Shown piece after piece: positions 18,741-25,616 of a stretch of 64,000 nucleotides of DNA. The stretch spans positions 19,421 to 83,420 of the forward strand of contig JAFUWF010000030.1 of NCBI GenBank assembly GCA_017483575.1, read 5' to 3'. The DNA is from Bacteroidales bacterium (GTDB lineage: Bacteria; Bacteroidota; Bacteroidia; Bacteroidales; P3). The notes under the pieces are model-generated. The model made no database searches, was not told the origin of the DNA, and was given only the letters and a program-made list of their open reading frames with translations. The translations under genes were made by a program, and so were the position numbers. Within the stretch, counting starts at the first letter, position 1. Every line of letters starts with the position of its first letter.

Positions 18741-18845
18741 TTTAATTTGTTAGTTTGTTAATTTGTAAATTTGTTAATCATATCTGTAATGTATTCATGT
18801 GCTAATCTTCAACTTACAAATTAACACATTCACACATTCACACAT
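18741..18845. repeat. Spacer of 8-bp words between prs and rplY
   Basis: TTTGTTA-type words (TTTGTTAG, TTTGTTAA, TTTGTAAA, TTTGTTAA) fill the left part. CACATTCA words repeat on the right (ACACATTCACACATTCACAC). An ACAAATTAAC stretch complements the left words, so the spacer can partly pair with itself. Confidence 0.55.
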
Positions 18846-18850
18846 TCATC

Positions 18851-19837
18851 TTATTCGTTCATTCTGTGGATGACGCCCTTGCGGTGGAGGGTGGTCTCGT
18901 AGAGGTTGTCAAGGCTCTCGTAGTTTACCACGCGGCGGATGGCCTCGGCCAGCAGCCAGTCGCAACTCAGCACACGGATCTTGCTACTCTCACGTTTCAG
19001 CGGAATGGTGTCGGTCACCACCAGTTCCTCAAGCTCGGAGGCTTCCACCTTCTCGATGGCCTGGCCACTGAGCACGGGGTGGGTAATCATGGCACGCACA
19101 CTCTTGGCGCCGCTGGCCTTGATAATACCGGCAGCCTTACAGATAGTGGAGCCCGTGTCGATGATATCGTCCAGCAGGATAACATGCTTGTCCTTCACAT
19201 CGCCGATGAGACGCATTTCGCCAATCTCGTTGGGCTTGTTGCGATGCTTGTAGCAGATGACAAAACTGTTGTTCAGCGTCTTGGCATAGGTACCGGCGCG
19301 CTTGCTGCCACCCATGTCGGGGCTGGCGAACATCACGTCCTCGATATCGAACTTCTCGCGGATATAGGGCATGAAAAGACTCGAACCATAGAGGTGGTCG
19401 ACGGGAATGTTGAAGAAGCCCTGAATCTGGTCGGCATGGAGGTCCATGGTGATCACGCGGTCCACACCGGCGGTCATCAGCATGTCGGCGATGAGCTTCG
19501 AAGCAATGGGCACATGGGGTTTGTCTTTGCGGTCCTGACGCGCGAAACCATAATAAGGAATCACGGCGACAATCTTCTGGGCCGAGGCGCGCTTGGCGGC
19601 ATCGATCATCATCAGCAGCTCGAAGAGGTTGTCCGTCGGGGGGATGGTGCTCTGGATGATGAACACGATTCCGCCGCGTATGGTCTCCTCATAGGAAGGC
19701 TGAAACTCGCCGTCGGCATACTGGAAAACCGTAGAATTGCCCAGCGGAATGCCATAGATTTCCGCCACGCGGCGTGCCAGGTTTTCGGTGGCGCGACCCG
19801 CAAAAATAAACACCTTGTCAGAACGCATATCGCTCAT
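18851..19837 (-). CDS. prs: Ribose-phosphate pyrophosphokinase
   Basis: This makes PRPP from ribose 5-phosphate and ATP for nucleotide, histidine and tryptophan synthesis. Motifs are complete: FQYADGEFQPSYEETIRG, the flexible ATP loop YYGFARQDRKDKPHVPIA, DLHADQIQGFF, and the PRPP-binding loop VILLDDIIDTGSTI. Length 328 is typical. Both N-terminal ATGs (MSDMRSDKV) are possible. A very good promoter lies 66 bp upstream, divergent to that of tRNA-Leu. Confidence 0.97.
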   Translation of the reverse strand: MSDMRSDKVFIFAGRATENLARRVAEIYGIPLGNSTVFQYADGEFQPSYEETIRGGIVFIIQSTIPPTDNLFELLMMIDAAKRASAQKIVAVIPYYGFARQDRKDKPHVPIASKLIADMLMTAGVDRVITMDLHADQIQGFFNIPVDHLYGSSLFMPYIREKFDIEDVMFASPDMGGSKRAGTYAKTLNNSFVICYKHRNKPNEIGEMRLIGDVKDKHVILLDDIIDTGSTICKAAGIIKASGAKSVRAMITHPVLSGQAIEKVEASELEELVVTDTIPLKRESSKIRVLSCDWLLAEAIRRVVNYESLDNLYETTLHRKGVIHRMNE

Positions 19838-19902
19838 TACTATGTTGATTTTTAGTTGTATCGTTTATTTTTTCCTTCAATCTTACTGACTGAAAACGAG
19901 TG

Positions 19903-19933
19903 CAAAAATACACAAAAATATTGGTTCGGCAAA
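19903..19933 (-). promoter_or_regulatory. prs promoter (TTTG-N19-TAnnTTTG)
   Basis: On the minus strand the -33 TTTG is at 19930-19933 and the -7 TATTTTTG at 19903-19910, with exactly 19 bp between them. A second TATTTTTG at 19913-19920 may give an alternative start. Confidence 0.75.
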
Positions 19934-19940
19934 AAAAAGT

Positions 19941-19971
19941 TTTGCCACGTCAAAAAAAGTGTGTACTTTTG
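19941..19971 (+). promoter_or_regulatory. tRNA-Leu promoter
   Basis: The -33 TTTG is at 19941-19944 and the -7 TACTTTTG at 19964-19971, with a 19 bp spacer. The -33 boxes of this and the divergent prs promoter lie in one short inverted repeat GGCAAAA...TTTTGCC (19928-19946). Confidence 0.75.
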
Positions 19972-19989
19972 CACCCGATTTCGAGAGAG

Positions 19990-20069
19990 GTTACTGGTTA
20001 TAGGTTATGGGTTATTGACGGCTGACGCGCCCCACTTCCATAACCAATAAACAATAACCAATAACCTTT
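19990..20069. repeat. Palindromic heptad spacer in the tRNA-Leu leader
   Basis: The left arm has words GGTTATA, GGTTATG, GGTTATT. The right arm has the complementary words ATAACCA, ATAAACA, ATAACCA, ATAACC. They are separated by about 22 bases, and the arms can pair. It lies between the promoter and the tRNA start, so it is transcribed with the precursor and could affect 5' processing. The same word family occurs between mod and res. Confidence 0.7.
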
Positions 20070-20076
20070 AAGAAAG

Positions 20077-20162
20077 GCCCTGGTGGTGGAATGGTAGACA
20101 CGGTAGACTCAAAATCTGCTGCCGGCAACGGCGTGAGGGTTCAAGTCCCTCCCGGGGTACCA
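20077..20162 (+). tRNA. tRNA-Leu (anticodon CAA)
   Basis: The 86-nt gene has a 7-bp acceptor stem (GCCCTGG with CCGGGGT, ending in a G-U pair). The D-arm is GGTGGAATGGTAGACAC, the anticodon loop is CTCAAAA with anticodon CAA, and there is a long variable arm (TGCCGGCAACGGCG) of class II type. The T-arm is AGGGTTCAAGTCCCT. The 3' ACCA is encoded. The long variable arm and CAA identify tRNA-Leu. Confidence 0.95.
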
Positions 20163-20165
20163 ACA

Positions 20166-20208
20166 AAGCGGAGGCCCACTCGTTTCGAATGGGCCTCCGC
20201 TTCATTTA
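20166..20208 (+). terminator. Terminator after tRNA-Leu
   Basis: A 13-bp perfect stem, AAGCGGAGGCCCA (20166-20178) with TGGGCCTCCGCTT (20190-20202), has an 11-base loop and is followed by CATTTATT. It ends the tRNA transcript and may also stop the convergent minus-strand gene. Confidence 0.85.
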
Positions 20209-20214
20209 TTCTCC

Positions 20215-21144
20215 TCATTCATTTTGTGTTGCGGGGAAAGAAGAGTACTTGGAGAGCATCACAGAAAGGTCATGTTCAATTTCTTCACGGAATGCCTGAG
20301 GTGCCAACACTTCCGCATGAATGTTCATTGTCAGAATTTCCTGCTTGAGGTCATATGTCGGCTTGACGAACAGCGAGAAGATGCTGTACTCCCGTGTACG
20401 CTCCACTTCTTCCTGAGACTTGTGCAATGGCAAGCTCCGTAAGTATTTGGCTTGCCATTCGTCGACCTTGATGAGAATGGTTTGCGGCTCGTCTTTCACC
20501 GTCACATACGCACCAAATGTGCCGAAGAACACAGCCTCTGCATCGAAGTCTTCCGGCAGCTGGAATTTCTGGTTGGTCAGCTCTACGTCGCTGATGCGGT
20601 CGAGGGAGAAGATGCGCATGCCTTTCTCCGGCACGCTGCCATAGACGTACCAGCGACGCTTGTACATCTTCAGATTCCACGGCTGGAAGGCTTTGTATGG
20701 ATTCACCACCTCCTTGTCGAAGGGGTGGTAGAGGAAGTTGACTGCCACATTGTCCTGCATGGCGGCAAGCAGGGGAATAAGTGCCGGTGCTGTCGAAGGT
20801 ACGTCCTCAAGCAGGATGCGGTCGCGAAGTCGGTCGTTGCTGGAGATAATGTTGTTGAGGGAGATGGTTTCGAGAAGCCACTTGCGGAAATAGCCGAGGC
20901 TTTTGACGTCGTCGCTGTCTCGGACATAGTAGCGATTGTCGGAACGGTTGCAGGCTATCTCGATGCCGAAGAGCTCTTCTATGGCCTTGCGGTGGTCGTG
21001 GAAAGTGCGCAACGCATACTCCCCGCCACCGGAAATGCTATCGTTGTAGCGGTACTTGTCGTTGATTTCCTCGAAGGTCAGGCCTCGCTGTCCTGCACGA
21101 ACAAGGGTGTCAACGAGCCAGATGTATCTGTTAAGTGCGGTCAT
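20215..21144 (-). CDS. WYL-domain transcriptional regulator
   Basis: The N-terminus (about 1-75) is a helix-turn-helix-like region (YIWLVDTLVRAGQRGLTFEE, then ALRTFHDHRKAIEELFGIEI). The WYL domain begins near residue 125 with VNFLYHPFDKE and KMYKRRWYVYG, and a WCX-like C-terminal extension follows. WYL proteins sense nucleic-acid or nucleotide ligands and often control defence or repair genes. It is overlapped by 14 bp by the start-side gene 21131-21634 on the same strand, so the two are co-transcribed. Target unknown. Confidence 0.9.
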   Translation of the reverse strand: MTALNRYIWLVDTLVRAGQRGLTFEEINDKYRYNDSISGGGEYALRTFHDHRKAIEELFGIEIACNRSDNRYYVRDSDDVKSLGYFRKWLLETISLNNIISSNDRLRDRILLEDVPSTAPALIPLLAAMQDNVAVNFLYHPFDKEVVNPYKAFQPWNLKMYKRRWYVYGSVPEKGMRIFSLDRISDVELTNQKFQLPEDFDAEAVFFGTFGAYVTVKDEPQTILIKVDEWQAKYLRSLPLHKSQEEVERTREYSIFSLFVKPTYDLKQEILTMNIHAEVLAPQAFREEIEHDLSVMLSKYSSFPATQNE

Positions 21145-21634
21145 TATTTTTCTTCTGTATTTTTATGAGACTGATAACCTCTTTCTTGACGACATTAATA
21201 TCTGTTCTGCTCCCGGGTTTTATTTCAAAATGAGAAGTTGTGGGATTCTTGAGATTGAAGTGGAAGTTGTGTTCGATTCTCCAGTTGCCTGACAAGTGCG
21301 ATAGTAATTCGTCCAATGTCATTTCTTTCTCATAATAAACGTGTTTGCCGTTTTCTATGGGGCCTTTTCGTAAGAAAACAAAGGAAAAATGTCCTTCATT
21401 TTCAAGAGCGCATTCTAACTGTTCAAGTTTAACCATTCCATCGTATACACTCTTTCCTATTGTTTTATTCTGAGATTTAACCTCGAAATAGTGGCGTACA
21501 CCATCTTTCTCAGCGACAATGTCGACAGGGGTATTGGCAATAATTGTATATCCATCCCTGACCAACTTCTCAGCATACCATGTTTTTGCATTCACATCGG
21601 AATTATCGCTTGCTCTTTTTTTCTTTATTTTCAT
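21131..21634 (-). CDS. PD-(D/E)XK nuclease-like protein
   Basis: The start is placed at the ATG at 21634 (MKIKKKRASDNSDV), just after a TATCTTTG box. The protein is 167 residues. A restriction-like core is visible: EKLVRDGYTIIANTPVDIVA followed by HYFEVKSQN, i.e. the D...ExK pattern. The C-terminal part has no recognised motif (GNWRIEHNFHFNLKNP). Base composition is AT-richer than the flanking housekeeping genes. It is translationally coupled to the WYL regulator. A DNA-cleaving or DNA-binding role is inferred from the motif only. Confidence 0.65.
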   Translation of the reverse strand: MKIKKKRASDNSDVNAKTWYAEKLVRDGYTIIANTPVDIVAEKDGVRHYFEVKSQNKTIGKSVYDGMVKLEQLECALENEGHFSFVFLRKGPIENGKHVYYEKEMTLDELLSHLSGNWRIEHNFHFNLKNPTTSHFEIKPGSRTDINVVKKEVISLIKIQKKNNDRT

Positions 21635-21656
21635 AGATGTTTCATTTTGGACGGTG

Positions 21657-21664
21657 CAAAGATA
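21657..21664 (-). promoter_or_regulatory. -7 box for the PD-(D/E)XK / WYL pair
   Basis: The minus strand reads TATCTTTGCA 23 bp upstream of the chosen start; this supports starting at 21634 rather than at the upstream ATG at 21679. A consensus-spaced -33 TTTG is not present. Confidence 0.55.
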
Positions 21665-21781
21665 CGTCTTTTTCTTCAAAGAAATGAATTTTTTTCACTT
21701 CTGCAATATTTTCGCATAGCCATACGATAATTTTGCAACCGAAAAGAATAAGGAATTGTAATCAACAGAAAGGATAAGGAT

Positions 21782-22054
21782 ATGTTTACAAAGGAGTTGT
21801 TACTTGACGAAATAAAGTTTGGAGAGATCCTCTTCAGCGACGACAGCATGGATATGTTCCCGAGGAACGGTGAGGAGATAATTCTTGTAGATGTGTACCA
21901 AGAAAGGTACATCGCCCATATCCACCCCTCAGAGAATAGCATTGTGGGCGTGTGGGCCATGCACAAAAACAACGAGGCGCAGGAGGGTATGACTATCACT
22001 ATCAGGCTTATCGACCCCCTCCACAATACCTATCGAGTTTACTATGATGATTAA
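21782..22054 (+). CDS. Small protein of unknown function
   Basis: A 90-residue soluble protein, MFTKELLLDEIKFGEILFSD..., rich in acidic residues, with a beta-rich centre (ILVDVYQERYIAHIHP, SIVGVWAMHKNNEAQEGM). No family recognised. A TAATTTTG box at 21728-21735 lies about 50 bp upstream and suggests its own promoter. It is followed at 43 bp by another unknown gene on the same strand. An accessory-block gene next to tRNA-Leu. Confidence 0.6.
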   Translation: MFTKELLLDEIKFGEILFSDDSMDMFPRNGEEIILVDVYQERYIAHIHPSENSIVGVWAMHKNNEAQEGMTITIRLIDPLHNTYRVYYDD

Positions 22055-22097
22055 CAGACTTAATGTCTGATTGTTTAACAAATAAATAAAAAGTATT

Positions 22098-22649
22098 ATG
22101 AGCAACAACGCATTATCAATTGAAACATTGAACGAACTGCGCCTGTTGGGCGCTTGGAAGAAGATGTCCAAGGAATTTCCTTGGAATGAAGAACAGCTGG
22201 AGCGTTACAAAAACAACGTTGACTGGAACGATGTCTCTGGCAACCAGAATGTGGCATGGAATGTCTCGCTTCTGGAGCGTTTCAAAAACCAGTTGAACTG
22301 GAAGGAGTTGTCGGAGAACGACAGCCCTCACCTCTTCAAACCGGAGATTATCCGTGCTTTCGTTGACAAATGGGATTGGTCGGCATTCTCCAAGCGGTCG
22401 GAGTGGACTATCAGCATGATTGAGGAGTTCAAAGACCACATCGACTGGTCGGAGTTGGTGGACATCTACCTGGATGATGAAGGCATCTTCAACGAAACAT
22501 TCCTCATCAAGTACCACGACTACATCAAGTTCCAAGACTTCTCAATAAGTAGTTCCTGTCGGCATTTCAGAAACAGTCTATGGGAAAAACTATGCGAGGA
22601 AGTGTACAAGAAACTGGCCGATGAGGTTTCTGGCTTAACGAAGAAATAA
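22098..22649 (+). CDS. Protein with tandem LE+FK..+DW..+S repeats
   Basis: This 183-residue protein is built of about five 24-30 residue repeats. The motif reads LERYKNNVDWNDVSGN, LLERFKNQLNWKELSEN, IIRAFVDKWDWSAFSKRS, MIEEFKDHIDWSELVD and FLIKYHDYIKFQDFSIS. Each repeat has an amphipathic helix followed by DW and a hydrophobic-Ser pair, pointing to an alpha-helical solenoid. No signal peptide, so cytoplasmic. I do not recognise a named family. It sits in the AT-richer block downstream of tRNA-Leu. Confidence 0.7.
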   Translation: MSNNALSIETLNELRLLGAWKKMSKEFPWNEEQLERYKNNVDWNDVSGNQNVAWNVSLLERFKNQLNWKELSENDSPHLFKPEIIRAFVDKWDWSAFSKRSEWTISMIEEFKDHIDWSELVDIYLDDEGIFNETFLIKYHDYIKFQDFSISSSCRHFRNSLWEKLCEEVYKKLADEVSGLTKK

Positions 22650-22717
22650 TCCAATCTTTTAACAATTCGGGGTATACGACATGCCGCTATGCCCCGAATT
22701 GCCTCCGTAAAAATATC

Positions 22718-23419
22718 ATGTGTGTACATAAGATGGAAACAGAAGAAGCAAGATATGTGTTCCGCTATGAAGTGGAGACAATGCTATGGGAAAATCCATT
22801 CGATAAGACCGTAATAGACGAGGCAGAATACATCAAAGAACGGCGTAAGAATGCCTATCACGACCTGAAGCGCTTCTCCAATGAAGACCCATTGGTGGCG
22901 AGAAGGCAGGCCTTCAGTTATCTGCAAAGTATGCTCGAAGTGCTGTGCGAGAGTATCGGCAAACCATACTGCGACTACTGGCAGGCAGTCAAAGACCTTC
23001 AACCGTTGCTTCGTGCCGACCACCCGTTAGCCCATCAAAGAGTTGGGATAATCCAATTCGACGATGACCTGCTTTGTGGTGTGTCGCTCACCATGATAGT
23101 TGAGAAAGGTAAGAAACGCGATCACGTTGCCATATTCAACCTTGGCGTTTATGACGATGAGCACAAAGAGGATATACTCTCCGATGTGGCATATTCGATT
23201 GTGGAACTTGAGCGAGAAAGGAGATATTATCAACTTGCTCAAATACCGAAAGAGACAGAGAGGATTGCTCTTGCTGGCATTGGGATGCCTGACGTAGAAG
23301 TAATACCAAGCATTATGGACTGGCAAGATTTCTCCAACACATTTTGCGGAATAGACATAGACGATATTATCGATACGACCACCATTCTCAACCGTCAATG
23401 CGAACCGTTAATTTATTGA
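22718..23419 (+). CDS. Unknown cytoplasmic protein
   Basis: A 233-residue acidic protein without signal peptide or membrane segment. A second ATG at 22733 (METEEARYVFRYE) is an equally good start. The N-terminal half is helical (RRKNAYHDLKRFSNEDPLVA, SYLQSMLEVLCESIGKPYCD). The C-terminal half is mixed and ends ILNRQCEPLIY. No motif recognised. Third of three consecutive unknown plus-strand genes in the accessory block; 68 bp separate it from the previous one. Confidence 0.6.
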   Translation: MCVHKMETEEARYVFRYEVETMLWENPFDKTVIDEAEYIKERRKNAYHDLKRFSNEDPLVARRQAFSYLQSMLEVLCESIGKPYCDYWQAVKDLQPLLRADHPLAHQRVGIIQFDDDLLCGVSLTMIVEKGKKRDHVAIFNLGVYDDEHKEDILSDVAYSIVELERERRYYQLAQIPKETERIALAGIGMPDVEVIPSIMDWQDFSNTFCGIDIDDIIDTTTILNRQCEPLIY

Positions 23420-23457
23420 AACTGGACATTCCGCCGGCGGTTGTCCTGGGGGTCTGA

Positions 23458-24750
23458 TTATCTTTTCTCAACGCGGACGACATCGCTGCCGACGGCAGCG
23501 TGGACACGGAGGAGATAGAGTCCCGACGGGAGGAAGGAGAGGTCAAGCGTGGCGGTGTGTTCGAACGAGGCCACCCTGCGACCGGAGAGAGCGTAGACTT
23601 CGACCAGGAGCGGCTCGGGGCCTTCGACGGTCACCCATCCGCAGGTGGGGTTGGGATAAACGGAAACAACATGAATGCCATCCACATCGCCCAGACCGAC
23701 AGACGAACTGCCGGTGTCCGAGGGCACGGCGAGCGAGAGGACGAGCGTGTCGGCCATGCAGTGGCGGAGGGCGATGAGGGTTACTTGGACGGAGTCGACG
23801 TGCTCATAATCATGCACCGCAATGGAGTCGGACGCGGCCGTGAGGAGTTCGCTGCCGTCGCCGAAGAGCCACAGGAGGCTGTCGGCATGGAGAGAGGAGG
23901 AGACGAAGGTCAGGCGCGAGGAATCAGCATCCTCGAAACGGACCTCGAAGCGGGCCTCGGGCCTCGGACGCTGCCACGAGGCAAGATTCTCAAAGACAAC
24001 ACTGTGCACCGCGGCGCGGACGGTCTGCGCCACGCTCGCCTCGAGGCCGGCATCGAAGAGGATGCTGTCGGGGTCGCGGTAGAAAAACATCGTGTAGAAG
24101 GCGCAGGCGGCGGCGTAGGAGCCTGCCACCGTGGGGTGACTGTCGTCGGCCTGGTAGAGTTCCACCTCGGGATGGTTCACGCGCAGAAAGCGCCACACGC
24201 GGCCCACGGGACAGAGCGAGGCGTCGTTGGCCTCGGCCATATACATATATCTCATACAAAGCATGCTGTCCATGCCCTCGTAGGTGCCCAGCACGGGGAA
24301 ATAGGGGGCATTGCGGGAGTCGCCGTTCTTGTGGCCCCAGGTCATGTAGAACATAGGCTCGGCGCAGGGCGAATGACGATAGACCGAGTCGACGAGCCGC
24401 TGCGCGTAGGGGAACACCTCGGTCTCCACCTGCCCTTGCGGGAAGGAGGGCAGCTGGCTCTGTTCCTGCAGCACCACGAAGTCCCACCCGCCGCGGCGGA
24501 TGAGCTCCATCGACTGGTTGGAGCAGTGTTGCTGGAAGTTGCATCCGCCGGGCGTATTACTCTCGGCGACAACCGTTTCGCCCATCGAAGCCGCCACCTG
24601 CTGCACCATGCGCGGCAGGTTGTTCACCTCGGTGTAGCTGTTGCCCACGAAGAGGACATGCACCGACTCCTGCCCACGGCCCAAGGCGCAGAGCATCAGC
24701 CCCGCGGCCAGAAACATCCACTTCCTGCCAATACTACTGCACACGGACAT
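23458..24750 (-). CDS. T9SS-sorted SGNH/GDSL-type hydrolase
   Basis: The signal peptide (RKWMFLAAGLMLCALGRGQ) is followed by an SGNH-hydrolase-like domain at about 28-260: block I VHVLFVGNSYTEVNN, a Gly-containing block, DFVVLQEQSQLP, and block V DDSHPT with the catalytic Asp-His. Next come a PKD-like domain (LLWLFGDGSELLTA) and a C-terminal type A sorting domain (VSVYPNPTCGWVTVEG, ending LRVHAAVGSDVVRVEKR). An extracellular esterase acting on carbohydrate or lipid is inferred; substrate unknown. Its start overlaps the 3' end of the upstream lipoprotein gene by 17 bp, so the two form an operon. Confidence 0.88.
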   Translation of the reverse strand: MSVCSSIGRKWMFLAAGLMLCALGRGQESVHVLFVGNSYTEVNNLPRMVQQVAASMGETVVAESNTPGGCNFQQHCSNQSMELIRRGGWDFVVLQEQSQLPSFPQGQVETEVFPYAQRLVDSVYRHSPCAEPMFYMTWGHKNGDSRNAPYFPVLGTYEGMDSMLCMRYMYMAEANDASLCPVGRVWRFLRVNHPEVELYQADDSHPTVAGSYAAACAFYTMFFYRDPDSILFDAGLEASVAQTVRAAVHSVVFENLASWQRPRPEARFEVRFEDADSSRLTFVSSSLHADSLLWLFGDGSELLTAASDSIAVHDYEHVDSVQVTLIALRHCMADTLVLSLAVPSDTGSSSVGLGDVDGIHVVSVYPNPTCGWVTVEGPEPLLVEVYALSGRRVASFEHTATLDLSFLPSGLYLLRVHAAVGSDVVRVEKR

Positions 24751-25219
24751 ACTTCATCGTGTCCACCAGGACAGTGTGCGACGTGTTCTGATACACGGCA
24801 TAGTAGGACAATTCACTAGCCGTGAGGGTGGTCACGGTGCCACGCTCCACATCGTCCATAATGGTCATAACGAGCGCGTGCGAGCCCTCATCGTAGGTGT
24901 AGGTGCCGTCGAGGCTTCCGCCGGACTGGAAAATCATCTTCACCGTGCCGTTGGCATTGAACTGACGGTAGCCCTCGTCGCTCTCGCCGGTGGTCTCGTA
25001 GACGGAGTGCTCGCCGGTGTTGACGTCCGACGAATCGGTCATGATGCTCACCAACTGCCACCTGCCGACGATGGAGGAGCCGTCGAAGTTGTCGGCGACG
25101 GGCTCTTGCGGACGCCCTTCGTCGTCGTCATCGTCGGAACAAGCCGCCATTGAGACAGCCACAAACGTGCACATGGCCAGGGCCATAAACCTGAAATAAC
25201 TTCCTTTGTTGAACTTCAT
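24734..25219 (-). CDS. Lipoprotein with lipocalin-like domain
   Basis: The signal sequence ends in a lipobox, SMAAC, with the acylated Cys near residue 27, followed by an acidic stretch (SDDDDDEGR). Such acidic residues after the Cys are part of the surface-export signal of Bacteroidota lipoproteins. The rest (IVGRWQLVSIMTDSSD, GYRQFNANGTVKMIF, SLDGTYTYDEGSHALVMT) fits the small lipocalin-like domains common in this phylum. A consensus promoter lies just upstream. Co-transcribed with the SGNH hydrolase. Confidence 0.85.
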   Translation of the reverse strand: MKFNKGSYFRFMALAMCTFVAVSMAACSDDDDDEGRPQEPVADNFDGSSIVGRWQLVSIMTDSSDVNTGEHSVYETTGESDEGYRQFNANGTVKMIFQSGGSLDGTYTYDEGSHALVMTIMDDVERGTVTTLTASELSYYAVYQNTSHTVLVDTMKYVRVQ

Positions 25220-25250
25220 AGATAGTATCGTTTAATAAAAAATCACGATG

Positions 25251-25281
25251 CAAAGATACATCTTTTTTTTTACATGGCAAA
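25251..25281 (-). promoter_or_regulatory. Consensus promoter of the lipoprotein-hydrolase operon
   Basis: Minus strand: -33 TTTG at 25278-25281, a 19 bp spacer, and -7 TATCTTTG at 25251-25258, 32 bp before the start codon. This is a textbook match to the Bacteroides sigma-ABfr promoter. Confidence 0.85.
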
Positions 25282-25300
25282 AAAAACATGCAAAAAAAAT

Positions 25301-25452
25301 GTCCTCTGGGAGGGGTTTGGTAGGTACCTTGTTCGACTGTTCTCATATACTTCTCATATCGTTCTCATATACTTCTCATATACTTCTCATATACAGTATA
25401 TGAATACTATATGAGAACGATATGAGAACGATATGAATACTATATGAGAATG
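25301..25452. repeat. Palindromic 11-mer repeat element, copy 1
   Basis: The left arm has tandem words of the type ATACTTCTCAT. The right arm has the complement (TATATGAGAAC, CGATATGAGAAC). The outer end GTCCTCTGGGAGGGGT...TTGTTCGACTGTTCT (25301-25343) recurs in inverted orientation at 35385-35428. The element is placed between divergent promoters of the lipoprotein operon and korA. Confidence 0.75.
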
Positions 25453-25542
25453 GACGTATCGGGTGGGGGGAGGAGGAGGCCCGGAGAGCGGACGGAGGAG
25501 TGTGTAGGACAAGACTAACTTTACAGGTGTTGGAAAATATTT

Positions 25543-25573
25543 TTTGTCGGATTATTTTTATTTTGTATATTTG
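25543..25573 (+). promoter_or_regulatory. korAB promoter
   Basis: -33 TTTG at 25543-25546, 19 bp spacer, -7 TATATTTG at 25566-25573, 44 bp before the korA start. Consensus Bacteroidota promoter. Confidence 0.85.
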
Positions 25574-25616
25574 CACTTTCAAAACATAAAAAATTTGGTA
25601 AAATAAATATCATAAC

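Noticed and set aside
20077-23457. Integrative element at tRNA-Leu
   Set aside because: No integrase, no duplication of the tRNA 3' end downstream; kept only as an accessory block.
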